The notes under the pieces are model-generated. The model saw nothing but the letters and a program-made list of their open reading frames with translations. It was not told the DNA's origin and made no database searches. A stretch of 64,000 bases of DNA from Marivivens donghaensis. Its GTDB lineage: Bacteria; Pseudomonadota; Alphaproteobacteria; Rhodobacterales; Rhodobacteraceae. A program made the position numbers and the translations under genes. This document shows, piece after piece, positions 9,573 to 18,898 of this stretch (positions are counted from its first letter, which is position 1; each line of letters starts with the position of its first letter). The stretch covers positions 248,001 through 312,000 of the forward strand of contig NZ_JALNPR010000003.1 in NCBI RefSeq assembly GCF_023541015.1, in the 5' to 3' direction.

Positions 9573-9599
9573 TCTATCTGAAAAGATTGAACAAATTGT

Positions 9600-9638
9600 C
9601 AGGGGCTTGCACGAAAGTGCGGGCCCCTGCGCCTTTTC
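9600..9638 (+). terminator. Possible terminator after cobS
   Basis: Two-part hairpin: CAGGGGC / GCCCCTG outer arms (9600-9606, 9623-9629) and an inner GCAC-GAAA-GTGC stem-loop, followed within a few bases by four T. Moderately convincing; it could also be partial attenuation before the next gene. Confidence 0.5.
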
Positions 9639-9712
9639 GCGCCCTAGGTGCATTGGGATAGTTTCCAAACTGCACAGTTGATTGACATAAATTTGTCATA
9701 AAAGATCAAATC

Positions 9713-10096
9713 ATGAGCGGTTTGAAAACTCTCCTTGCGGTGTTTTTCATGCTGGTCGGGGCCCTGCCCGCGCCAGCGCTCAACAATGCGGCCAACGAAG
9801 ACCTTCGGATTTTTGCGATCTGCGCTGGCCGTTTTTCAGCGCAAATGGAACATTCGTGGCTCTTTGGAAAAAACGATGCGGGCGACTTTGAACAGGACCG
9901 CGAAATGATGCTCATGCTCATTGATGCGATAATGCCTGACACGGATCGTATTCGCGTGATGGACTGGCGGATTAACGCGAAACAAGCCCATGCGATGCTT
10001 TTGACACGCGCCGCATATACCATCGACGGGGCCGACGCGGTCTGGGCTGAAACCCGCGCCGAGGCAGCCATCGCAGAATGCCGCGATTTGCTGTGA
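9713..10096 (+). CDS. Secreted protein of unknown function between cobS and cobT
   Basis: 127 residues. A hydrophobic N-terminus (about residues 4-23, ending Ala-Pro-Ala) looks like a Sec signal peptide. The mature part is mostly helical and carries two Cys residues (in ICAGRF and ECRDL) that could form one disulfide. No known domain recognised. It lies between two cobaltochelatase genes on the same strand, but export to the periplasm makes a direct chelatase role unlikely. Confidence 0.7.
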   Translation: MSGLKTLLAVFFMLVGALPAPALNNAANEDLRIFAICAGRFSAQMEHSWLFGKNDAGDFEQDREMMLMLIDAIMPDTDRIRVMDWRINAKQAHAMLLTRAAYTIDGADAVWAETRAEAAIAECRDLL

Positions 10097-10174
10097 TTCA
10101 ACTGATCCCGACCACTGGTCATTGCCCAATCGTCGGTCTAGGTTAGTCGCAACGATGACCCGAAGGCTGCCCGC

Positions 10175-12046
10175 ATGAAACCCTCCGATAACCCCGCCGA
10201 TCCATTCAAAAAGGCATTGGCCGAAGCGACCAAGGTTATGGCCGATGACGCCGATCTGTCGGTGACTTATTCGGTGGACCCTCCGGGTCTGACCAAGGAT
10301 TCTGTGCGCCTCCCTCAAGTCAGCCGTCGCATGACCCGCGACGAGGTTTTGCTCGCACGCGGAACGGCGGATGCGCTGGCGCTGCGTCACAAATTCCACG
10401 ACGCCGCCGTTGCAGCACGCTACGCCCCCCAAGGGCAGTTGGCGAAAGAGATTTACGACGCGATGGAGTCCGCTCGGGTCGAGGCCGTCGGTGCCCGCTA
10501 CATGCCCGGCACGGCGTCGAACATCGACGCAAAGATCGCGACCGAGGCCACCCGCAAGGGCTATGACCAGATCAGTTCCTCCACCTATGCGCCATTGTCC
10601 GTGGCCGCTGGCTACCTGATCCGCCACCTCGCCACGGGTCGTCCCCTGCCCAAGGGTGCGAACAACGTGATGGAACTGTGGCGTGGGTTCATCGAGGATC
10701 AGGCAGGTGGGACGCTTGAATCGCTAGAAGATACGCTCAGCGATCAACGCGCATTTGCAAAATTTGCACGTAAGATCATTGAGGATCTCGGCTACGGCGA
10801 TCAGCTCGGCGACGATCCCGATGTTGAGGACGATCAGAACGACGAAACCGCCGAACAGGAGGAGGTTGAGGACAACCCTGAATCCGATGGCCAAGACGAT
10901 GGTCAAGAGGACGAGGCCGAAGCCAGCCCTGAACAGTCCCAAGACCAGCAGCAGGACCAGCAACAGGCGCAAGTCAGCGCCGACGACATGGCTGATGCCG
11001 AATTCGACGAAGAGACCGAGATGCCAGAGGGCGAGGCCCCGCTCGATCCTCCGCCGCCCGCGCCGATCTCGGACGCTGATCCGAACTACACCGTCTACAA
11101 AACCGAATTCGACGAAGAAATCGGTGCTGAGGAATTGGCTGAACCCGCTGAGCTTGAACGCCTCCGCGCTTACCTCGACCAGCAGCTAGAGCCGCTCAAG
11201 GGCGCTGTGTCGCGCCTTGCGAACAAACTGCAACGTCGTCTTCAGGCGCAGCAGAACCGGTCATGGGAGTTCGACAAAGAGGAAGGCATCCTCGACGCAG
11301 GCCGCCTTGCCCGTGTGGTCGCAAACCCAACCACGCCTCTGTCGTTCAAATGGGAAAAAGACACCGATTTTCGCGATACCGTTGTGACGCTTTTGCTGGA
11401 TAACTCTGGCTCGATGCGCGGTCGCCCGATCTCTATCGCGGCGATCTGTGCGGACGTTCTGGCCCGTACGCTGGAACGCTGCGCGGTCAAGGTCGAGGTT
11501 CTGGGCTTTACCACCAAAGCGTGGAAAGGCGGGCAGAGCCGCGAAAAATGGCTGGCCGAGGGTCGCCCCTTGCAGCCGGGTCGCCTGAACGATCTGCGCC
11601 ACATCGTCTATAAATCCGCGGACGCCCCGATGCGTCGGACCCGTGCGAACCTTGGTCTGATGATGAAAGAGGGTCTATTGAAAGAGAACATCGACGGGGA
11701 GGCGCTGGAATGGGCGCACCGCCGTATGATGGCCCGTCGTGAGCAGCGCAAAATCCTCATGGTGATTTCCGATGGCGCGCCCGTTGATGACAGCACATTG
11801 TCGGTGAACCCTGCCAACTACCTCGAAAAACACCTGCGTGACGTGATCGCCATGATCGAAAAGCGCAAGGCGGTCGAACTGATGGCAATCGGGATCGGCC
11901 ACGATGTGACGCGGTATTACGACCGCGCTGTGACCATCACCGATGCGGATCAGTTGGCGGGTGCGATGACCGAACAATTGGCGAGCCTGTTTGACTCTGA
12001 CCCTCGGGCACGCGCACGGTTCGCAGGCATCCGCAAGGCGGGCTAA
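10175..12046 (+). CDS. cobT: Cobaltochelatase subunit CobT
   Basis: 623 residues. Partner of CobS in the ATP-dependent cobalt-chelating complex. Helical N-terminal region (1-200), then a very acidic Glu/Asp/Gln-rich linker (about 212-300), and a C-terminal von Willebrand A domain with the MIDAS motif DNSGS near residue 408, as in the family. The ATG is preceded only by a weak ribosome site. Its 3' neighbour pepP starts 30 bp later. Confidence 0.95.
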   Translation: MKPSDNPADPFKKALAEATKVMADDADLSVTYSVDPPGLTKDSVRLPQVSRRMTRDEVLLARGTADALALRHKFHDAAVAARYAPQGQLAKEIYDAMESARVEAVGARYMPGTASNIDAKIATEATRKGYDQISSSTYAPLSVAAGYLIRHLATGRPLPKGANNVMELWRGFIEDQAGGTLESLEDTLSDQRAFAKFARKIIEDLGYGDQLGDDPDVEDDQNDETAEQEEVEDNPESDGQDDGQEDEAEASPEQSQDQQQDQQQAQVSADDMADAEFDEETEMPEGEAPLDPPPPAPISDADPNYTVYKTEFDEEIGAEELAEPAELERLRAYLDQQLEPLKGAVSRLANKLQRRLQAQQNRSWEFDKEEGILDAGRLARVVANPTTPLSFKWEKDTDFRDTVVTLLLDNSGSMRGRPISIAAICADVLARTLERCAVKVEVLGFTTKAWKGGQSREKWLAEGRPLQPGRLNDLRHIVYKSADAPMRRTRANLGLMMKEGLLKENIDGEALEWAHRRMMARREQRKILMVISDGAPVDDSTLSVNPANYLEKHLRDVIAMIEKRKAVELMAIGIGHDVTRYYDRAVTITDADQLAGAMTEQLASLFDSDPRARARFAGIRKAG

Positions 12047-12076
12047 CCACCTGTATTAAAATGAAAAGGGGCGGCA

Positions 12077-13840
12077 ATGTTCCAGACCTTTGAGACTGCG
12101 TTTTCAGGGAAAGCGGGGCCCGAGAGGCTATCGAAACTGCGTGTCCAAATGGCGGCCGCAGGGGTGGACGGGTTCCTCGTCCCCCGCGCCGATGCGCATC
12201 AAGGCGAATACGTTGCAGCCTGTGACGAACGTCTAGCGTGGCTGACAGGCTTTACAGGATCGGCAGGGTTCTGCGCCGTGTTGGCGGATCAAGCCGGCCT
12301 CTTTGTCGATGGCCGTTACCGCCTGCAGGTGCGCGAACAGGCTGCGGATGTGTTCACGCCCGTTGATTGGCCCGAGGTTAGATTTGGTGACTGGCTGGAA
12401 GACCACGCAGAGGGTCGGACCATCGGCTTTGATCCGTGGTTACATACGATCAGCGAGATTAAAGGGCTGCGTGAACAGGCAAATATGGTCGCCTGCGCCA
12501 ATCTGGTCGATCAAATTTGGACCGACCGCCCTGCCCCGCCTGCAGCACCGTTCTTTGTACAGCCCGATTCCCTCGCAGGGGAAAGCCACGGCGACAAACG
12601 GGCCCGCCTTGCCAAAGGCCTTCGGGACAATGGACAAGCTACGGCAGTCCTGACCCTGCCCGACTCTATCGCGTGGCTTTTGAACATTCGTGGCGCCGAT
12701 ATCCCGCGCAATCCCGTGCCGCAGTGCTTTGCCATTCTCTATGCGGACGGTCGCGTGGACCTCTTTGCCCGCGATGGCAAAACTGATGCAATCATGGATC
12801 ACCTAGGGGCCGAGGTGACGGTTCACGGCGAAGAGGCCTTTGTCCCAGCCCTGCAGTCGCTCGACGGCGCGGTTCTGATTGATCCCAACACCTGCCCGCA
12901 GATCATCGGCGAAACCCTCGCCAACCCTGTTGAGGGGCGCGATCCCTGCGTTCTGCCCAAGGCCTGCAAAAACCCGACCGAGATCGCGGGGGCCCGAACA
13001 GCGCACCTGCGTGATGCGGTCGCTATGTGCCGCTTCCTGCATTGGCTGGAGGAGGCTGGGCATGTCACCGAAATCGATGTGGTCACTCAGCTGGAACAGT
13101 TCAGGGCAGAGACTGGCGCGCTGCGGGATATCTCTTTTGATACCATTGCGGGCAGCGGTCCGAACGGCGCCGTCATCCACTACCGCGTGACCCATGACAC
13201 CAACCGCCAGCTTCAGGACGGTGATCTGCTCGTGCTCGATTCGGGTGGGCAGTATCAGGACGGCACGACCGACATCACCCGCACCATCGCGATTGGAACT
13301 GTCGGCGCAGAGGAACGCGCCTGCTATACCCGCGTCCTCCAAGGCATGATCGCGATCAGCCGCGCGCGGTTCCCGAACGGTGTCACGGGTGCGCATCTCG
13401 ATTCCCTCGCGCGGTTCCCGCTGTGGACAGCGGGCTTAGATTTCGACCACGGCACGGGTCACGGCGTCGGATCATACCTCTGCGTTCACGAAGGGCCGCA
13501 ACGTCTTAGCCGTGTTTCGGACATTCCTTTGCGCCCCGGGATGGTATTGTCGAATGAACCCGGCTACTACCGTGCCAAGGCCTTTGGCATTCGGATTGAA
13601 AACCTGATCGTTGTTCAACCCGCACCGCCAATTGCCGGAGGAGACGCGCACCGCAATCATCTCTCGTTTGAGACGCTGACATGGGTGCCCCTTGATCGTC
13701 GGCTTATAGACCCCACCTTGCTGTCCCGCGACGAAGTGTCGTGGATCGACAGTTACCATGCGACCGTGCTGGACAAGGTGGGGGCAAATCTGGATGCTGC
13801 GGCCAAACACTGGCTCGAGCAGGCGTGTGCGCCGCTCTGA
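12077..13840 (+). CDS. Xaa-Pro aminopeptidase (M24B, XPNPEP1-like)
   Basis: 587 residues, long for bacterial PepP and matching the three-domain form: two creatinase-like N-terminal domains (about 1-300) and a C-terminal pita-bread catalytic domain. The dinuclear metal ligands are visible: an Asp in LVLDSGG, an Asp in TTDITR, a His in HGTGHGVG, a Glu in SNEPGYY and a Glu in GIRIENL. It releases N-terminal residues preceding proline and is cytoplasmic. A GGGGCGGC stretch precedes the ATG. Probably cotranscribed with cobT. Confidence 0.92.
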   Translation: MFQTFETAFSGKAGPERLSKLRVQMAAAGVDGFLVPRADAHQGEYVAACDERLAWLTGFTGSAGFCAVLADQAGLFVDGRYRLQVREQAADVFTPVDWPEVRFGDWLEDHAEGRTIGFDPWLHTISEIKGLREQANMVACANLVDQIWTDRPAPPAAPFFVQPDSLAGESHGDKRARLAKGLRDNGQATAVLTLPDSIAWLLNIRGADIPRNPVPQCFAILYADGRVDLFARDGKTDAIMDHLGAEVTVHGEEAFVPALQSLDGAVLIDPNTCPQIIGETLANPVEGRDPCVLPKACKNPTEIAGARTAHLRDAVAMCRFLHWLEEAGHVTEIDVVTQLEQFRAETGALRDISFDTIAGSGPNGAVIHYRVTHDTNRQLQDGDLLVLDSGGQYQDGTTDITRTIAIGTVGAEERACYTRVLQGMIAISRARFPNGVTGAHLDSLARFPLWTAGLDFDHGTGHGVGSYLCVHEGPQRLSRVSDIPLRPGMVLSNEPGYYRAKAFGIRIENLIVVQPAPPIAGGDAHRNHLSFETLTWVPLDRRLIDPTLLSRDEVSWIDSYHATVLDKVGANLDAAAKHWLEQACAPL

Positions 13841-13905
13841 CGCCAAATCGTAACATGCGGCCTGTATCAACAGGCAACTGAAAGACACACAAGGGAGGGG
13901 CCACA

Positions 13906-14247
13906 ATGGCCGACCACATCACTATTCGTCCCGCTGGAGGCACTTGGGTCGTTCGCGCTGGCGGTGCTGTTCTGGGCGAAAGCTCTGACGCGCTGGAGCT
14001 GATCGAAGGCGATATGGCGCCCGTGATCTATTTCCCGCGTTCGGACATCGCGATGGCGTTTTTGGATGAATCCGACACGACCTCGCATTGCCCACGCAAA
14101 GGCGACGCACGCTATTTCACCATCGTCGCCAAAAGCGGCCCAATCAAAGACGCAGTTTGGTCCTATGAAAACCCGTCCGACGCGGTGTCGCAGATCAAAG
14201 ATTACCTTGCCTTCTACACCAGCAAAGTCGCTGTTGAGCAGGTTTAA
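13906..14247 (+). CDS. DUF427 domain protein
   Basis: 113 residues forming a single DUF427 beta-rich domain: N-terminal strand with V-x-x-GG, the YFPRSD segment near residue 45, the conserved S-HCP-KG-A-Y motif near 62-74 and the WSYENP element near 88-93. Biochemical role unknown. An excellent GGGAGGGG ribosome site lies before the ATG. Convergent with the ClC gene, one base between stops. Confidence 0.88.
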   Translation: MADHITIRPAGGTWVVRAGGAVLGESSDALELIEGDMAPVIYFPRSDIAMAFLDESDTTSHCPRKGDARYFTIVAKSGPIKDAVWSYENPSDAVSQIKDYLAFYTSKVAVEQV

Positions 14248-14248
14248 C

Positions 14249-15994
14249 CTAGGCGTGCTCTTCGGCTGAGACAGCGGCAAGGGCACGGTTAAACGCACGC
14301 AAGGCATCGACATGGAACAAGGCGCCCCGCACCTCTGCTGGGGCGTCTTTCTTTTGTCGAACCACTGGAACAAAGGATTCCCCGCTGTTTTCAAACAGGG
14401 GCATCGCACGGTCGAGCGTGGCATCATGCGCCACATAGATCCCGCGTTGAATGAGCGCCTCGCAGTCCTCAAGCGACGCGCCGCGCGGGTGATCCATCGA
14501 CCGCATCACTGTCGCCACATCAAAGGTGGACAACAGATATGCCTGTGGGCCAGCTGCGATCCGCACGCCCCGACGCTCCAACTGGGTGAGAAAGAACGAC
14601 CCTGCGATAAACCGCGACGAAACGGCCGTCGACATAGACACAGCGACCATGACGGCCAGCCCCGTTTGCCAGTCGCCCGTTAGTTCAAACACGATCAACG
14701 TGGTTGAGATCGGCGCGCCCAAGACCGCCGCCGCAACAGCGCCCATCCCTGCAAGCGCATAAAGCGCCGCCGTTCCCGAATAGTCAGGCAAAAGCCCCGT
14801 TGCCACCATCCCAAATGCCAACCCTGCAAGCGATCCGACAACCAACGCGGGTGAAAAGACGCCGCCGCCCATTCGTCCGCCCATTGTAATGGCGACCGCA
14901 ATGACTTTGACCGCGGCAAAGACGACGGCTTGCCAAAACAGCAACCGCCCCGACAGCGCGTCTGACGTGATCCCGTAACCAACACCGATAATATGTGGGA
15001 ACCAAAGCGCAATGACCCCGAGCAGCCCACCCGCGATCGCAGGGCGAAGAGCACGTGGGATACGCAGCTTTGTTTGAACCGCTGTTCCGATGGTATCCGC
15101 CCAAAAGATCGACCGCATCAGAACAATGGCAAGAACGCCGCTGAGAAGGCCCAAGAGGATAAACGCGGGCAATTCTACGTAGAACCGAAGGGCCGTTGTG
15201 GTCGGCAGGAAATACTCCGTCACATCGCCGTGGATCATCCGACTAACCACCGTGCCCGCGACAGAAGCAATCACAATCGGCGCAAAAGCACGCATCGCGA
15301 AATGGCGTAGGACCACTTCGAGCGCAAAGAGCGCCCCCGCAATCGGCGCATTAAAGCTCGCAGAGACGCCCGCAGCCACGGCGCAGCCCAATAGGTCACG
15401 ACCTGTCACGCCGTCCGCCTTGATCAACCCGCTCACATATGTCGCCAAAACACCCACGAGGTGGACAACAGGCCCCTCACGCCCAGACGAACCACCCGTC
15501 GCCAAGGTCACAAAACTCGCCGCTGCAGAGGCCAGACCTTCGCGTTTTTCAACTCGTCCGTCCCGCAGTGCAGCCCCTTCGATCACGTCAGCCACAGCCC
15601 GCACGCGCCCATCGGGGGTAAACCGATCAAGGATCAGGCCAACAATCAGGCCACCACACACGGGGATCAAAACGATCCAATACCAGTCGAGCATTGCCGC
15701 AGACCGATGCAGTCGCGCCACCTGATTGGTTTGGTAAACAAAGGACTGAAGGCTCTCGATCCCCAGCCGGAACCCCATCGCAATAAGGCCACCGCCAATC
15801 CCGATCATCAAAGCGATGAACCAGAACTGAATCTCGCTCGGCCCTTTGGTGCGAATGGTGCGCAAGGTGTCGGCCAAGGCTTTGGCAACTGCGCCGCTGG
15901 CGGATTTCACGTGCTGAGTCGTCTTCGTCGACATCGCTAGCCCACTGGTTCGTTTGATTTCTGTGTAGGACAGTTCGTCAAATGGACCAAGCAT
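14249..15994 (-). CDS. ClC-family chloride channel/transporter
   Basis: 581 residues (an internal start at 15934 would remove 20). The ClC membrane core spans about residues 55-460, then a CBS-like C-terminal region to about 570. The gating motif GREGP is at 171-175 (external Glu173) and the GGxFxPxLxxG anion-site motif is in the second half. Two features differ from the E. coli Cl-/H+ exchanger. The internal proton Glu203 position is Val227 in the segment FALEVV, as in eukaryotic ClC channels. The central Tyr of SIYT-type sequences appears to be Phe. A channel-like mode is inferred, not shown. Confidence 0.9.
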   Translation of the reverse strand: MLGPFDELSYTEIKRTSGLAMSTKTTQHVKSASGAVAKALADTLRTIRTKGPSEIQFWFIALMIGIGGGLIAMGFRLGIESLQSFVYQTNQVARLHRSAAMLDWYWIVLIPVCGGLIVGLILDRFTPDGRVRAVADVIEGAALRDGRVEKREGLASAAASFVTLATGGSSGREGPVVHLVGVLATYVSGLIKADGVTGRDLLGCAVAAGVSASFNAPIAGALFALEVVLRHFAMRAFAPIVIASVAGTVVSRMIHGDVTEYFLPTTTALRFYVELPAFILLGLLSGVLAIVLMRSIFWADTIGTAVQTKLRIPRALRPAIAGGLLGVIALWFPHIIGVGYGITSDALSGRLLFWQAVVFAAVKVIAVAITMGGRMGGGVFSPALVVGSLAGLAFGMVATGLLPDYSGTAALYALAGMGAVAAAVLGAPISTTLIVFELTGDWQTGLAVMVAVSMSTAVSSRFIAGSFFLTQLERRGVRIAAGPQAYLLSTFDVATVMRSMDHPRGASLEDCEALIQRGIYVAHDATLDRAMPLFENSGESFVPVVRQKKDAPAEVRGALFHVDALRAFNRALAAVSAEEHA

Positions 15995-16082
15995 CGTCGC
16001 GTCATTTCAGGGATTTAGCCCCGTAATTCCCAAAGTTTCCGCTACGTCATCGTTAAATTAGCACGTTCGTTCCAGAAAGGGG

Positions 16083-16111
16083 TTAACAAAGCGTCACAAT
16101 TCAACTATACG
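16083..16111 (+). promoter_or_regulatory. Candidate sigma70-type promoter of an orphan RNA
   Basis: TTAACA at 16083-16088 (five of six to TTGACA), exactly 17 bp spacer, TATACG at 16106-16111 (four of six to TATAAT). No plus-strand gene follows before the terminator at 16209. Confidence 0.5.
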
Positions 16112-16117
16112 TTAGGC

Positions 16118-16237
16118 ATAGTTTTTATACCTAAGAATATGCCTTCGGGCGCTAAGTTTTTGAACCGGATGTCTGTGAGTGGCTGACGGGTTTTCTATAG
16201 AACGGTCGCGGGTCACCTTCGGGTGGCCCGTTTTTTT
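16118..16237 (+). ncRNA. Candidate small RNA between the ClC gene and recN
   Basis: Both flanking genes are on the minus strand, yet a promoter-like element (16083-16111) and a strong plus-strand Rho-independent terminator (16209-16237) bound about 120 bases. The predicted 5' part can fold as AGGCATA / TATGCCT (16114-16120, 16138-16144), with a competing stem using the neighbouring CCTAA. The only ATG frame inside encodes 15 residues. No known family recognised. The start position is estimated from the promoter, so the first stem lies at its edge. Confidence 0.5.
16209..16237 (+). terminator. Strong plus-strand terminator with no plus-strand gene upstream
   Basis: Nine-bp stem CGGGTCACC / GGTGGCCCG (one G-T pair), TTCG tetraloop, then seven T. 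It overlaps the last codon of minus-strand recN and is in the wrong orientation to terminate recN. Confidence 0.85.
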
Positions 16238-17885
16238 ACGCGGTGAGCAACGCGCGTGCCGCGGCGCGGGCTTCCTCGGTGATGCGGTCGCCAGAGATCA
16301 TCCGCGCGATTTCATCCACGCGTTCGTCTGCATCCAGCGGCACCACCGTCGACAGCGTCTGCGTCTCTGTTTGACGTTTCTCAACCCGCCAATGGTGCCC
16401 GCCCAGTGCTGCCACTTGCGGCGAATGGGTCACGACCAGCACCTGCCCCGCCGAGGCGAGCCCTGCCAATCGACGACCAACCGCATCGGCGGTCGCACCG
16501 CCAACACCACGGTCAATTTCGTCAAAGATCATCGTGATGCCCGTCGTCCCTGCCGACAAACAAACCTTCAGCGCCAACAGGAAGCGGCTCAATTCACCGC
16601 CCGACGCGATTTTGTTGAGCGGGCCAGAGGGCGCACCAGGGTTCGTCGCCACGGTAAAAGCCACGTCATCGCGCCCTTCGGGGCCTTCTTCGCCAGCCAC
16701 GACATCGGTTTTGAAAACCGCGCGTTCCATTTTCAACGGGGCGAGTTCCGCCGCCATCGCCGCGTCAAGGCGAGAAGCCGCCTCAACCCGCGCTGCGGTC
16801 AATGCGCTGGCTGCCGCATCATAGGTTTGCTCTGCCGCCTTCACTGCGACCTGCAGCGCCGCGAGGTCGCGTTCCCCACCGTCCAGCAAGTCCAGCTTTG
16901 CCCGCAGACCATCTGCGTGTGCAGACAGATCATCTGGCAGGACCGCATATTTCCGCGCCAAACCACGGATCGCGAACAAACGCTCTTCGGTCAGTTCAAG
17001 ATCGGCAGGGTTAAAGTCGAGCGAGTCGAGGCATTCTTCGATCCCGCGCTGCGCTTCACCCAATTCATCCATCGCCCGCGATAGGGCCGACAACGGGGCG
17101 TCCAGACGGCCCTCAGCCTTATCCGCCGCATCGCCAAGCCACCGTGCCGCGTTCGACATCAGCCCCTCAGCGCCTTCATAGGACAGCGCGTTAAAGGCCT
17201 GAGAAATATCGTTGCGGATCTTTTCTGCTGCCTGCATCAGACGGCGTTTGCCGTCCAAGGTCGCCTCTTCACCGGGTTGCGGGTCGAGTTTATCCAACTC
17301 CCCAACCGCATGGCGCAAAAACTCTTCTTCGGCGCGGGTCTCTGCGATCTTGGCCTCTGCCGCGACCAGCGCCTTGCGCGATTGCGCCAAACCACGCCAT
17401 GCCGCGCGGGTCGCGTCGATCAGATCGGATACCTGCGCAAAATCGTCCAAGAGCAACCGATGCCCACGCGGGTTCAACAATCCACGGTCATCGTGCTGGC
17501 CGTGCAATTCGATCAGCGTGTCGGAGAGTTGGCGCAGGACCTCGCCGCTCACCCGACGATCATTGACCCATGCGGTCTTGCGCCCGTCAGCGGTGTTGAT
17601 GCGACGCAGGATCAGTTCCCCATCCGCCTCGATCCCAGCTTCTTGCAGAACCGCCTCAGCCGCATGGCCCGACGGAACGTCGAACACCGCAACAACCTCG
17701 CCCTGCTCTGCCCCCTGACGCACGAGGTCGGCGCGGCCGCGCCAACCCAGCACAAAACCGAGGGAATCCAGTAGGATCGATTTACCCGCGCCTGTTTCAC
17801 CCGTGAGCACGTTAAGACCCGGTTGGAACTCTAGCTCCAACCGATCAATAATCAGCATATCTCGGATATCTAAACCGCGCAGCAT
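16236..17885 (-). CDS. recN: DNA repair ATPase RecN
   Basis: 549 residues. SMC-like protein acting in double-strand break repair. Walker A GETGAGKS is at 29-36, the long coiled-coil region is in the middle (about 150-380), and the C-terminal ABC half contains the Walker B-type IFDEIDRGVGG. The start ATG at 17885 matches the family N-terminus (MLRGLDIRDM). It follows bamD by 36 bp on the same strand, in the alphaproteobacterial order ftsZ-lpxC-bamD-recN. No SOS box was found in the short gap, so any SOS control would have to act elsewhere. Confidence 0.95.
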   Translation of the reverse strand: MLRGLDIRDMLIIDRLELEFQPGLNVLTGETGAGKSILLDSLGFVLGWRGRADLVRQGAEQGEVVAVFDVPSGHAAEAVLQEAGIEADGELILRRINTADGRKTAWVNDRRVSGEVLRQLSDTLIELHGQHDDRGLLNPRGHRLLLDDFAQVSDLIDATRAAWRGLAQSRKALVAAEAKIAETRAEEEFLRHAVGELDKLDPQPGEEATLDGKRRLMQAAEKIRNDISQAFNALSYEGAEGLMSNAARWLGDAADKAEGRLDAPLSALSRAMDELGEAQRGIEECLDSLDFNPADLELTEERLFAIRGLARKYAVLPDDLSAHADGLRAKLDLLDGGERDLAALQVAVKAAEQTYDAAASALTAARVEAASRLDAAMAAELAPLKMERAVFKTDVVAGEEGPEGRDDVAFTVATNPGAPSGPLNKIASGGELSRFLLALKVCLSAGTTGITMIFDEIDRGVGGATADAVGRRLAGLASAGQVLVVTHSPQVAALGGHHWRVEKRQTETQTLSTVVPLDADERVDEIARMISGDRITEEARAAARALLTA

Positions 17886-17921
17886 TGTGTCAGCGTCCAG
17901 CAGGGTTTCCCCCGCCTCCCC

Positions 17922-18776
17922 TTAGAGCCATTCGCCACGGATCATCTGGCTATAGACCGCCGCCAGCCAGCTATCCCCAATCAAGGACGGCTCAAGCCCG
18001 CCTTCGGTCAACAACTTGTAGCTATCCGCATACCATTCGGTCGATTGGAAATTATGACCAAGGATGGCCCCTGCGGTCTGCGCTTCTTCAACAAGGCCGA
18101 GCGACAGGTAACATTCCACCAAACGGTGCAGCGCTTCTGGTGTGTGGCTGGTGGTCTGGAACGACTCGACCACGACGCGGAAACGGTTCGCAGCGGCCTG
18201 ATAGTGGCCCCGCTTCAGATAGAAGCGCCCGATTTCCATTTCCTTGGCCGCGAGGTGATCAAAGGCCAAATCAAACTTCAAAATCGCCGACCGCGCATAT
18301 TCGCTGTCAGGATAGTTTTCGATCACCGCCCGAAGTGCTTGGAGCGCTTGGAACGTCAGGCCCTGATCGCGACCCACTTCGTCGATCTGATCGTAGTAGG
18401 ACAAGGCCAGCAGATACTGCGCATAGGCCGCGTCACCGTCCGCCGGGTAGAAGTTCAAGAACCGCTGTGCCGCAGCACGGCTGTTTTCGTAATCTTTGTC
18501 ACGATGATAGGCAAAGGCCTGCATGATCAGCGCACGTTTGGCCCATTCGGAATAGGGATAAAGGCGTTCGATCTCACCGAAATAGAACGCGGCATCAGAC
18601 TCGCGACCGCGTTCGAGTTCGTATTCACCGCGCTGATAAATTTCTTCGGCAGAAAATTGCTCAAGCGCCCCTTCGACTTTGGGGTCAAAGGAATTACAGG
18701 CCGTCAACGTGGCGACGGACAGGAACGCGACAGACAGGATGGTTCGTGCTTTTGTGGCCCGACTACGGCTTAACAT
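17922..18776 (-). CDS. bamD: Outer-membrane assembly lipoprotein BamD
   Basis: 284 residues from the ATG at 18776; an upstream TTG at 18788 is possible. The signal sequence ends in the lipobox Leu-Thr-Ala-Cys (Cys27). The rest is TPR-like helical repeats (about 40-250) with the family motif YxxGxxxLxxGxxxxAxxxFxxIxxxYP near residues 46-75. BamD is the essential lipoprotein of the BAM machine that inserts outer-membrane beta barrels, anchored to the inner face of the outer membrane. It lies between lpxC and recN. Confidence 0.93.
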   Translation of the reverse strand: MLSRSRATKARTILSVAFLSVATLTACNSFDPKVEGALEQFSAEEIYQRGEYELERGRESDAAFYFGEIERLYPYSEWAKRALIMQAFAYHRDKDYENSRAAAQRFLNFYPADGDAAYAQYLLALSYYDQIDEVGRDQGLTFQALQALRAVIENYPDSEYARSAILKFDLAFDHLAAKEMEIGRFYLKRGHYQAAANRFRVVVESFQTTSHTPEALHRLVECYLSLGLVEEAQTAGAILGHNFQSTEWYADSYKLLTEGGLEPSLIGDSWLAAVYSQMIRGEWL

Positions 18777-18807
18777 GAACGCCCCCAATTTTCATTGCTC
18801 GATCAGT

Positions 18808-18830
18808 CGATCGACGGGCTGCGTCGATCG
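18808..18830. repeat. Perfect inverted repeat between lpxC and bamD
   Basis: Nine-base arms CGATCGACG / CGTCGATCG with a five-base loop in the 122-bp gap between lpxC (stop 18899) and the bamD start. No T run on either strand, so it is more likely a processing/stability hairpin or protein site than a classical terminator. Confidence 0.45.
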
Positions 18831-18898
18831 TGTTTCGTCTTGGTCTAGCATAGAAAAATGCAGGGCAAAATGCCTTTTGCCACTTGTCGCAGTCTCAC

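Noticed and set aside
16139-16186. 15-codon ORF inside the candidate sRNA
   Set aside because: No ribosome site and no conservation information; too short to call as a gene.
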